From: Myxococcales bacterium
GTDB lineage: Bacteria; Myxococcota; Myxococcia; Myxococcales; Anaeromyxobacteraceae
DNA length: 6,595 nucleotides
Assembly (NCBI GenBank): GCA_021779335.1
Contig: JAJYAW010000163.1
Coordinates: 1-6,595, forward strand
Direction: 5' to 3'
The notes under the pieces were generated by a model. It saw nothing but the letters and a program-made list of their open reading frames with translations. It did not search any database and was not told the DNA's origin. Shown one piece after another: positions 1 to 5,132 of this stretch. Made by a program: the position numbers and the translations under genes. Every line of letters starts with the position of its first letter. Positions within the stretch are counted from its first letter, which is position 1.

Positions 1-117
1 TCGGGGTGAGGACCGGTCCCCGGCAACTATGTGTCAGATCGCCGCGCTCCGGGTAACCGTCCCCACCAGGGTCGGGTCGCTGCGGTGCGTCATGGCGTCG
101 CCCCACCCCACGGCGCT

Positions 118-133
118 GTCGGGCGATCCCGAC
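118..133. promoter_or_regulatory. 16-bp dyad, candidate activator or operator site
   Basis: GTCGGG-CGAT-CCCGAC is a perfect inverted repeat with 6-bp arms and a 4-bp spacer. Its centre lies about 75 bp upstream of the start predicted from the sigma-54 promoter match at 174-190, a usual distance for an enhancer-binding protein site. No specific binding protein is recognised. A chance palindrome in GC-rich DNA is possible. Confidence 0.3.
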
Positions 134-173
134 GCCAAAGCGCGCAACCCCTTGATCGCTTGGTCCCCATGTG

Positions 174-190
174 CTGGCAAGCCGGGTGCA
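174..190 (+). promoter_or_regulatory. Candidate sigma-54 (-24/-12) promoter for the small membrane protein
   Basis: CTGGCAAGCCGGGTGCA matches the sigma-54 consensus YTGGCACGRNNNTTGCW at all but three positions. The invariant GG (176-177) and GC (188-189) have the required 10 bases between them. The predicted transcription start is near 201, giving a leader of about 63 bases before the ATG at 264. A sigma-54 activator gene lies in the same window, which makes the match more credible. GC-rich DNA raises the chance rate of such matches. Confidence 0.5.
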
Positions 191-253
191 GAAGGCGAGG
201 AGCACGGACGGCGACGCCGCCCACCGCTTCCAACCGAGCCGAAGCGCTCACAC

Positions 254-259
254 GGAGAA
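254..259 (+). promoter_or_regulatory. Ribosome binding site of the small membrane protein gene
   Basis: GGAGAA lies 4 bases before ATG 264. It selects that start over an in-frame GTG at 171, which would add 31 polar residues and lies inside the sigma-54 promoter match. Confidence 0.7.
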
Positions 260-263
260 CACC

Positions 264-572
264 ATGCAGACCCAGAGCAAGCTCCCCTCCCTCGTCGGCG
301 CCGGCATCGGGCTGGTCCTCTTCCTCGCCATCGCCCTGCTCCCCTCCGTCCTCTACGGCGGCTACGCCGGCCTGCTCCTCGCCGGCGGCATCGTCGGCAC
401 CCCGGTCCAGCCCACCCTCCTCGTCCGCGCCCTCGTCGTCTTCGGCATGGTGCTCGGCGTCGTCGGCATCGCCTCCCTCTTCGCCGTCATGGGGGCGGTG
501 GCCGGTGCCGCGGTCGGCGCGCTGACCGGCGCGGCCAGCCGCAAGCCGGTGGCCCAGGAGAGCCGGTCCTAG
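264..572 (+). CDS. Small glycine-zipper membrane protein, function unknown
   Basis: This encodes a 102-residue, very hydrophobic protein of unknown function. After a short polar N-terminus (MQTQSKLPS), a first membrane segment spans about residues 11-30. A glycine-rich hydrophobic stretch follows (31-46), then a long hydrophobic segment (52-89). Its end is a perfect glycine zipper (Gly77, 81, 85, 89), typical of tightly packed or oligomerising helices. A short charged tail ends the protein. There is no signal-peptidase site and no heme, metal or catalytic motif. The ATG at 264 is chosen because a good GGAGAA site precedes it. The gene appears to be its own transcription unit, with a sigma-54 promoter match upstream and a strong hairpin 30 bp after the stop. 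I do not recognise the family. A holin-like or membrane-stress role would be speculation. Confidence 0.75.
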   Translation: MQTQSKLPSLVGAGIGLVLFLAIALLPSVLYGGYAGLLLAGGIVGTPVQPTLLVRALVVFGMVLGVVGIASLFAVMGAVAGAAVGALTGAASRKPVAQESRS

Positions 573-601
573 GGACGGCCTCCGCCGCCGTCGGCAGATC
601 C

Positions 602-636
602 AGGGCCCGCTCCTCGGCGACGAGGTGCGGGCCCTT
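602..636 (+). terminator. GC-rich hairpin terminator with GCGA loop
   Basis: Bases 602-616 pair with 621-635 (AGGGCCCGC/GCGGGCCCT outer arms, one T-T mismatch, CCTCG/CGAGG inner arms), closed by a GCGA tetraloop. That gives 14 paired positions. It starts 30 bp after the small membrane protein's stop codon. Only two Ts follow the stem, so it is a strong stem with a weak U-tract, common in GC-rich genomes. It probably separates this gene from the cytochrome unit. Confidence 0.6.
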
Positions 637-644
637 GCCCTGCC

Positions 645-662
645 GGCGCAGGCGCAGGCGCA
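645..662. repeat. Three tandem copies of GGCGCA
   Basis: The hexamer GGCGCA is repeated three times head to tail, between the terminator hairpin and the regulatory region of the cytochrome gene. It may be replication slippage in GC-rich DNA. No function can be assigned. Confidence 0.6.
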
Positions 663-687
663 GACTTTCCCGCAAGGGGTAACATGC

Positions 688-705
688 CGCAGGACCTGCG
701 TTTTT
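688..705. promoter_or_regulatory. 13-bp dyad plus T5: candidate upstream activator site or weak terminator
   Basis: CGCAGG-A-CCTGCG is a perfect inverted repeat (688-700) followed by five Ts (701-705). Its centre is about 109 bp upstream of the start predicted from the sigma-54 match at 777-792, a typical enhancer distance. As RNA only about 4 bp can pair, because the central base is too short a loop, so a DNA operator is somewhat more likely than a terminator. The flanking stretch to about 760 is the most AT-rich part of the window. It also holds a TGCT-N6-AGCA dyad at 718-731. Confidence 0.35.
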
Positions 706-768
706 ATGTCGCGTTGATGCTGGTCAAAGCACCCTGAAATCGACCGGTTAGAATGCGCGCCCTTTAGG

Positions 769-783
769 GGTGCCCTGGGTACC
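769..783. promoter_or_regulatory. Imperfect dyad overlapping the -24 element
   Basis: GGTGCCC-T-GGGTACC pairs at 6 of 7 positions and covers the -24 part of the sigma-54 promoter match. A protein bound here could block the promoter. It may equally be incidental. Confidence 0.2.
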
Positions 784-792
784 TCGATTGCA
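776..792 (+). promoter_or_regulatory. Candidate sigma-54 (-24/-12) promoter for the cytochrome operon
   Basis: The -24 region GGGTAC (GG at 778-779) and the -12 region TTGCA (788-792; GC at 790-791) have exactly 10 bases between the GG and GC dinucleotides, as sigma-54 requires. The -12 element is a perfect match. The predicted start is near 803, only about 5 bases before the ATG at 808, so the transcript would be almost leaderless and the GGAG at 801-804 only partly included. That geometry is the main reason for caution. The NtrC-class regulator in the same gene cluster supports the call. Confidence 0.45.
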
Positions 793-800
793 CTCCCCCC

Positions 801-804
801 GGAG
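801..804 (+). promoter_or_regulatory. Ribosome binding site of the cytochrome b/c gene
   Basis: GGAG lies 3 bases before ATG 808, somewhat closer than ideal. The start is supported more strongly by the signal peptide that begins at this Met. Confidence 0.5.
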
Positions 805-807
805 CCT

Positions 808-2538
808 ATGCGAGCCACGTTCCTAGCGATCGCCTTGTCCTTCGCGACCCCGGCCCTTGCCGCCGAGGCCGCCGCCTCCGCCCCCGCCGCCGCGGCCGTC
901 CCCGCCAACCTCCCCGCCGACGCGACCGACTGCCTCGAGTGCCACAAGCAGGGCGGCGATGGCCCGGCCGTCTCGCACCTCGCCGAGTTCGGCAAGTCGG
1001 TCCACGGCCAGGCGGGCGTGGGCTGCACCGACTGCCACCAGGGCTACAGCGCCGGGCCGCATGACGGCGAGGTCAAGCTCTCGCCGGCCGACGAGGCCAC
1101 CGTGGCGGTGCTCGCCAAGGCCACCTGGGGCGAGGGCAAGGAGGAGGTCAAGCTCACCTCCCCGCGGGCGCTGCTGGCCTGCCGGAACTGCCACGAGCTG
1201 GAGGCCGGCGCCTACCTGAAGAGCGTCCACGCGAAGTTCCTGGCGGGCGCCGCCAAGGTGGCCGGCCCGACCTGCCTCTCCTGCCACGGCTCCGCCCACG
1301 GCTCGATCCACGGCCTGGCGAAGAAGCTCGAGCCCTACGCCCCCTCGGCCACGGCCCGGGTGGCCGTCCCGGCCGATCGGCGGGAGATGCAGAAGCGCTG
1401 CGAGGGGTGCCACGGCAACGAGGAGTACGCCAAGGCCGCCGGCCTCAACCCGGAGGTCAAGGAGACCTACAACGACTCCATCCACGGCCGGCTCGTGCGG
1501 ATCGGCAACCCGGTGGCGCCCACCTGCGTCTCCTGCCACGCCGCCGACGCCGCGGCCGGCGGCACGCACGACATCCTGGCCAAGACCGACCCGGCCTCCC
1601 CGGTCTCGGCGCAGAACCGCAAGACCACCTGCGGCCGCTGCCACCAGGGGGCCACCGACAACTTCGCCAGGCTCATCGCCCACAAGCAGATCCAGGAGAC
1701 CGGGCACCACATCGTCCCGCACATCACGCACGTCGTCTTCTCCTACCTGACGACGCTCACGCTCCTCTTCTTCGCCTTCCACGTCCTCATCGACTTCATC
1801 TACGAGCTGCGCCAGCGGCTGGCGGCCAAGGGCCACGGCCACTCGGCCGACGCGCTGAGGAGCGTGGTCCGCTTCGACCTCCACCAGCGCGCCCAGCACT
1901 GGTTCATGCTCTCCGGCGTCATCCTGCTCGGGCTGACCGGCTGGCCGCTCCGCGGCGCCGGCGACGCGCAGGCCGCCGAGTACTCGCGGGCCTTCCTGAG
2001 GATCTTCGGCGGGGCCCAGGGCGCGGCGACGTGGCACCGCGTGGGCGCGGTGCTCATCATCATCTCGTCGCTCTACCACCTCTTCTACCTGACGTTCCTG
2101 GCCGCCCGGAGGCGGCTGCCCTTCTCGATGGTCCCGGTGCCCAAGGACGCCATCGACATGCGCGACAACATCCTCTTCATGCTGGGCCTGAAGAAGGAGC
2201 GCCCCCAGTTCGACCGCTACATGTACCTGGAGAAGTTCGACTACTGGGCGGTGTTCTGGGGCATCGTCATGATGGTCGGCACCGGGTTCGTCTTCTGGTT
2301 CCCGGTCTTCTTCGCCAAGTACGCGCCGTCCTGGGTCATCACGGCGGCGCAGATCATCCACGGCGAGGAGGCCACCCTGGCCATCACCTTCCTCTTCGTG
2401 GTGCACTTCTACAACGTGCACCTCAAGCCCTCGATCTTCCCGATGAACTGGGCCTGGATCAACGGCCGCATCAGCGTCGAGATGCTCAAGCACGAGCACC
2501 CGGTCGAGTACGAGAAGCTGAAGGACAAGATCAAGTAG
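808..2538 (+). CDS. Seven-heme cytochrome c / cytochrome b fusion, probable quinol oxidoreductase (CbcL/CbcBA-like)
   Basis: This 576-residue protein probably oxidises menaquinol in the inner membrane and passes electrons to periplasmic c-hemes. A Sec signal peptide (residues 1-18, ending ALA) and an Ala/Pro-rich linker lead to a periplasmic domain with seven CXXCH sites, starting at Cys42, 73, 125, 156, 198, 240 and 275. Five membrane helices follow, at about 306-333, 363-380, 409-433, 477-503 and 516-540. His325, His364, His410, His424, His518 and His533 are candidates for binding two b-hemes, as in the FdnI/HydC-type cytochrome b family. A short charged cytoplasmic tail ends the protein. 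The plan matches Geobacter CbcL (c-heme domain fused to a diheme b domain), but with seven c-hemes rather than nine. Seven plus b is also how I recall the split CbcA/CbcB pair. It is the first gene of the likely operon, behind a sigma-54 promoter match. The domain call is firm; the electron acceptor is unknown. Confidence 0.9.
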   Translation: MRATFLAIALSFATPALAAEAAASAPAAAAVPANLPADATDCLECHKQGGDGPAVSHLAEFGKSVHGQAGVGCTDCHQGYSAGPHDGEVKLSPADEATVAVLAKATWGEGKEEVKLTSPRALLACRNCHELEAGAYLKSVHAKFLAGAAKVAGPTCLSCHGSAHGSIHGLAKKLEPYAPSATARVAVPADRREMQKRCEGCHGNEEYAKAAGLNPEVKETYNDSIHGRLVRIGNPVAPTCVSCHAADAAAGGTHDILAKTDPASPVSAQNRKTTCGRCHQGATDNFARLIAHKQIQETGHHIVPHITHVVFSYLTTLTLLFFAFHVLIDFIYELRQRLAAKGHGHSADALRSVVRFDLHQRAQHWFMLSGVILLGLTGWPLRGAGDAQAAEYSRAFLRIFGGAQGAATWHRVGAVLIIISSLYHLFYLTFLAARRRLPFSMVPVPKDAIDMRDNILFMLGLKKERPQFDRYMYLEKFDYWAVFWGIVMMVGTGFVFWFPVFFAKYAPSWVITAAQIIHGEEATLAITFLFVVHFYNVHLKPSIFPMNWAWINGRISVEMLKHEHPVEYEKLKDKIK

Positions 2539-2540
2539 CG

Positions 2541-2603
2541 CGGCGCTCCCGCCACCGGGAGGCCGCACCTGGAGGGGTCGCGCGAGCCAGGCGCGGCCCC
2601 TCC
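2541..2603 (+). terminator. Two tandem hairpins after the cytochrome b/c gene (partial terminator or RNA-processing site)
   Basis: The first hairpin begins 3 bases after the stop: 2541-2550 pairs with 2557-2565 (one bulge, loop GCCACC). The second is a 13-bp stem, 2571-2583 with 2591-2603 (arms begin GGAGGGG and end CCCCTCC; loop GAGCCAG). Neither has a T-tract. They may terminate some transcripts or stabilise the 3' end of the first cistron, so the abundant cytochrome would be made in excess of the downstream genes. A further CGCGCC-CCAG-GGCGCG hairpin lies at 2641-2656. Confidence 0.45.
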
Positions 2604-2716
2604 TCGCGTTCCGGCGCCCCTCCCCCTTTGGCTGGACGCGCGCGCCCCAGGGCGCGGCCGGGCCGGCGGGCTTCGACTTCGCGCCCCTCCGGGCGGTAGG
2701 ATGAGCGACTCCGCGC

Positions 2717-3625
2717 ATGCGCCTCGGCTCTCGCTCCAGGATCCTGCTCGTCGCCGGCGCCACCCTCCTGATGCTGGGGCTGCTGGCCGGCTTCTTCCGC
2801 TTCAAGCGGTTCGTCGACGAGGATCCGCGCCTCTGCGCCACCTGCCACCGCGCCAGCCCGGAGTTCGCCCTCTGGCTGGGCGGCAGCCACCGCGACGTCT
2901 CCTGCCAGAAGTGCCACCACTCCACGCCGGAGCAGGGGGTGGCCATGCTGCGCGCCTTCCTGGCCGGCAAGAAGCCGGCGGGGCGCCACGCCGAGGTGGA
3001 GGTGGGGGCCTGCGCCGCCTGCCACCTCTCGCACGACCCGCGCTGGAAGCAGATCGGGGAGTCGCGCGGCCACCGGGTGCACGTGGAGCAGCACAAGATC
3101 GCCTGCGTGACCTGCCACGCCACCAGCGTCCACGGCTTCGAGCCGGCCAGCGCCAGCTGCGTGAGCTGCCACGGCAAGCACCTGGTGGGCGTCACCGGCA
3201 TGGAGAAGCTCCACTGCTTCGCCTGCCACGAGTTCCTCACCACCGAGCCGGGCCTGCGCCCGACCCGGCGCGACTGCATGCGCTGCCACTCGGCGCAGGG
3301 CATCAACGCCCCCATGAGCGATCACGGCGGCGCCATGGAGATGGCCTGCGCCGCCTGCCACAAGCCGCACGCCCCCCCGGGCCAGGCCCTGCTGCCGTGC
3401 ACCCGCTGCCACACCGAGATGAAGAAGGGCGGGCTCCACGCGCGCCCCGGCCACGCCCGGTGCCTCGACTGCCACAAGCCGCACACCTGGACGGTGGAGG
3501 CGCCCTCCTGCCTGCGCTGCCACCCCGGCGCGCAGGGCCACGCCGCCAGGAAGGGCTGCGCCAGCTGCCACGCCTTCGGCGGCGCGCCGCTGCCGCCCCG
3601 GGCGCAGGGGCTGGACTACCCTTGA
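2717..3625 (+). CDS. Twelve-heme membrane-anchored c-type cytochrome, NapC/NirT-like N-terminus
   Basis: This 302-residue protein has one uncleaved N-terminal membrane anchor (about residues 8-28, no signal-peptidase site). It carries twelve CXXCH sites, starting at Cys40, 63, 99, 130, 148, 167, 187, 211, 228, 249, 265 and 281, about one heme per 25 residues. The rest should therefore be a periplasmic heme wire. The anchor, the first heme soon after it and the CHRASPEF...SHR...CQKCHH layout recall NapC/NirT quinol-linked cytochromes and the Geobacter inner-membrane cytochrome ImcH, but those have four to seven hemes. It probably accepts electrons from the b/c fusion encoded upstream, or directly from quinol, and hands them to soluble periplasmic carriers. 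ATG 2717 is the first possible start after an in-frame stop at 2702. The ribosome site is weak (AGGATGAG about 10 bases upstream). The kinase gene starts 10 bp after the stop. Confidence 0.88.
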   Translation: MRLGSRSRILLVAGATLLMLGLLAGFFRFKRFVDEDPRLCATCHRASPEFALWLGGSHRDVSCQKCHHSTPEQGVAMLRAFLAGKKPAGRHAEVEVGACAACHLSHDPRWKQIGESRGHRVHVEQHKIACVTCHATSVHGFEPASASCVSCHGKHLVGVTGMEKLHCFACHEFLTTEPGLRPTRRDCMRCHSAQGINAPMSDHGGAMEMACAACHKPHAPPGQALLPCTRCHTEMKKGGLHARPGHARCLDCHKPHTWTVEAPSCLRCHPGAQGHAARKGCASCHAFGGAPLPPRAQGLDYP

Positions 3626-3628
3626 AGG
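3624..3628 (+). promoter_or_regulatory. Ribosome binding site of the histidine kinase gene
   Basis: GAAGG overlaps the stop codon of the twelve-heme cytochrome gene and lies 7 bases before the GTG at 3636. It supports this GTG start and translational linkage of the two genes. Confidence 0.6.
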
Positions 3629-3635
3629 CGTCGCC

Positions 3636-5132
3636 GTGAGCCTCCGCCTCAAGCTCTTCATCCTCATCGGCGGGGCGGTCTTCTTCGCCACCTCCGGCGT
3701 GACCGCGGTGGCGCTCTGGCGCGAGGTCATCCGCGGGCAGGAGCTGCTGGCGCGCGAGGGCGTGGCGCTGGCCTCCACCGCCGCCGCCGCCTCGGCCCAC
3801 TGGCTGCACACCGACGGCGTGGAGCCGGGCGGAGAGGAGGCGCTCCCCTCCGTGATGGACCGGCTGCTGCGCTCGGCGCCGCTCGATCGGGCCTGGGTGG
3901 TAGACCGGAACGGCAAGGTCCTGGCGTGCGCCAGCAAGACCGGCGAGCCCTGCCCGGACGGGCTGCAGCTCACCGAGTTCCAGGCGGCCGACTGGGCCCT
4001 GCAGGCGCTCATGCGGCTCGTCAGGCCGGAGGGGATCGTGGCCAGCGCCCCGGTGCTGCGGGGCGGCGAGGTGGTGGGGGCGGTGCGGGTCGACTTCAAC
4101 CACGAGGAGGTCATCGGCTCGGCCCGCGACCTGGCCCTGGGGGCCAGCGTCCTCGGCCTCTTCTGGATCGCCATGGGCTTGATGATGGCGGTCATCTTCA
4201 TCTCGCGGGTGACCCAGCCGCTGGTCCACCTCGTCGAGGCGGCCGGCCACCTCGCCGAGGAGCAGGGCGTCCAGCTCGACGTCCCCGAGGAGCGCGAGAC
4301 CGCCGACCTGGTGCGCGCCTTCAACCGCATGTCCTCCCGGCTGGAGGAGCGGCGCGCCGAGAACCAGCGGCTCATCGCCGAGCTGGAGGAGCGGGTGGAG
4401 CAGAAGACCCGGGAGGTGCTCAAGGCCGACCGGCTGGCCACCCTGGGCGGCATCGCGGCCGGCTTCGCCCACGAGATCGGCAACTCGCTCAACGTCATCC
4501 GCGGCTACGCGGCGGTGGCGGAGCGGGAGCTGCCCGCCGACCACGCCAACCGCCCCGACGTCGCCGCCATCCGGCGGGAGACCCAGCGCGCCGCCGAGCT
4601 CATCGAGCGCTTCCTGGTCTTCGCCCGCGCCCGCGCCAGCCACGCCTTCGCCCAGCCGGTCGAGGCGGTGCTCCGCGAGGCGGTCGAGGTGGTGGGGCCG
4701 GCGGCCGTGCAGGCCCGGGTGGAGCGGGTGGTGGAGGTGGAGCCCCACCTGCCGCTGGTGGTCATCGACGCCGGGCTGCTGCGCCAGGCCTTCCTCAACC
4801 TGTGCGTCAACGCCGTGCAGGCCATGGCGGCCGGCGGCGGCGGGACGCTGCGCGCCAGCCTGCGGCGCGAGGGATCGCAGGTGGTGGCGGAGATCCGCGA
4901 CACCGGGCCGGGGCTGGCGCCGGAGACGGCCCGCCGCGTCTTCGAGCCCTTCTTCACCACCAAGGCCGAGGGGACCGGGCTCGGGCTGGCCATCGTGCGG
5001 CAGGCCGCCGAGGCCCACGGCGGCAGCGTCGAGGTGGTGAGCGCGCCCGGGCAGGGGGCCGCCTTCCGGCTCCGGCTGCCCATGGCCGTCCTGGAGGCGC
5101 CGCAGACCGGCGCCGTGGAGGGGAGCGAGTGA
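3636..5132 (+). CDS. Membrane sensor histidine kinase with periplasmic Cache-like sensor and HAMP domain
   Basis: This 498-residue kinase should autophosphorylate on His279 in response to a periplasmic or membrane signal and pass the phosphate to the regulator encoded next. It has a first membrane helix (about 7-27) and a periplasmic domain (28-166) with a Cache/PAS-like pattern (WVVDRNGKVLA ... APVLRGGEVVGAVRVDF). A second helix (167-190), HAMP (191-240) and a coiled coil (233-265) follow. The dimerisation helix has the H-box FAHEIGNSLN, with Ser where many kinases have Pro. The ATPase domain shows an N-box (NLCVNAVQAM, Asn392), a G1 box (DTGPG, Asp422), an F-box (FEPFFTTK) and a G2 box (GTGLGL, 446-451). 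All catalytic parts look intact. The sensor domain has just two cysteines, Cys98 and Cys106. The GTG start is 10 bp after the cytochrome gene, and the stop overlaps the regulator's start. The ligand is unknown; a redox cue is inferred from context only. Confidence 0.93.
   Translation: MSLRLKLFILIGGAVFFATSGVTAVALWREVIRGQELLAREGVALASTAAAASAHWLHTDGVEPGGEEALPSVMDRLLRSAPLDRAWVVDRNGKVLACASKTGEPCPDGLQLTEFQAADWALQALMRLVRPEGIVASAPVLRGGEVVGAVRVDFNHEEVIGSARDLALGASVLGLFWIAMGLMMAVIFISRVTQPLVHLVEAAGHLAEEQGVQLDVPEERETADLVRAFNRMSSRLEERRAENQRLIAELEERVEQKTREVLKADRLATLGGIAAGFAHEIGNSLNVIRGYAAVAERELPADHANRPDVAAIRRETQRAAELIERFLVFARARASHAFAQPVEAVLREAVEVVGPAAVQARVERVVEVEPHLPLVVIDAGLLRQAFLNLCVNAVQAMAAGGGGTLRASLRREGSQVVAEIRDTGPGLAPETARRVFEPFFTTKAEGTGLGLAIVRQAAEAHGGSVEVVSAPGQGAAFRLRLPMAVLEAPQTGAVEGSE

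Noticed and set aside
2..22. Hairpin CGGGG/CCCCG and the palindrome GGACCGGTCC at the left edge
   Set aside because: It may be a terminator for an upstream gene, but no gene is visible at the edge and no T-tract follows, so nothing can be assigned.
29..682. Overlapping + strand frames at the left end (29-682, 31-525) and the GTG 171 extension of the small protein
   Set aside because: They give Arg/Pro/Ser-rich sequence without motifs. The 264 start has a proper ribosome site, and its protein is a coherent membrane protein.
714..754. Sigma-70-like TTGATG and TAGAAT elements
   Set aside because: The hexamers are 29 bases apart rather than about 17, and no acceptable -35 sits at the right distance from TAGAAT. 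A housekeeping promoter cannot be supported, though one with a poor -35 is not excluded.
2629..2644. Possible sigma-54 promoter (TGGCTGG...GC) before the twelve-heme cytochrome gene
   Set aside because: The GG-N10-GC spacing is right and the -24 half is fair, but the -12 half is GCGCG instead of TTGCA. In DNA this GC-rich the match is likely chance.
823..3315. Long open frame (about 830 codons) on the - strand across the cytochrome genes
   Set aside because: Its product is Arg/Gly/Ala/Val-rich low-complexity sequence with no domain, and it is antisense to two genes with nineteen heme motifs. Long antisense frames are expected at this GC content. The same applies to the other long - strand frames, such as those at 2531-4498, 3303-5018 and 4505-6592.
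2701..3639. Alternative + strand frame starting at ATG 2701
   Set aside because: The product is Arg/Pro/Ala-rich without motifs, while the frame from ATG 2717 carries twelve CXXCH sites. Its ATG only overlaps the weak ribosome site of the real gene.
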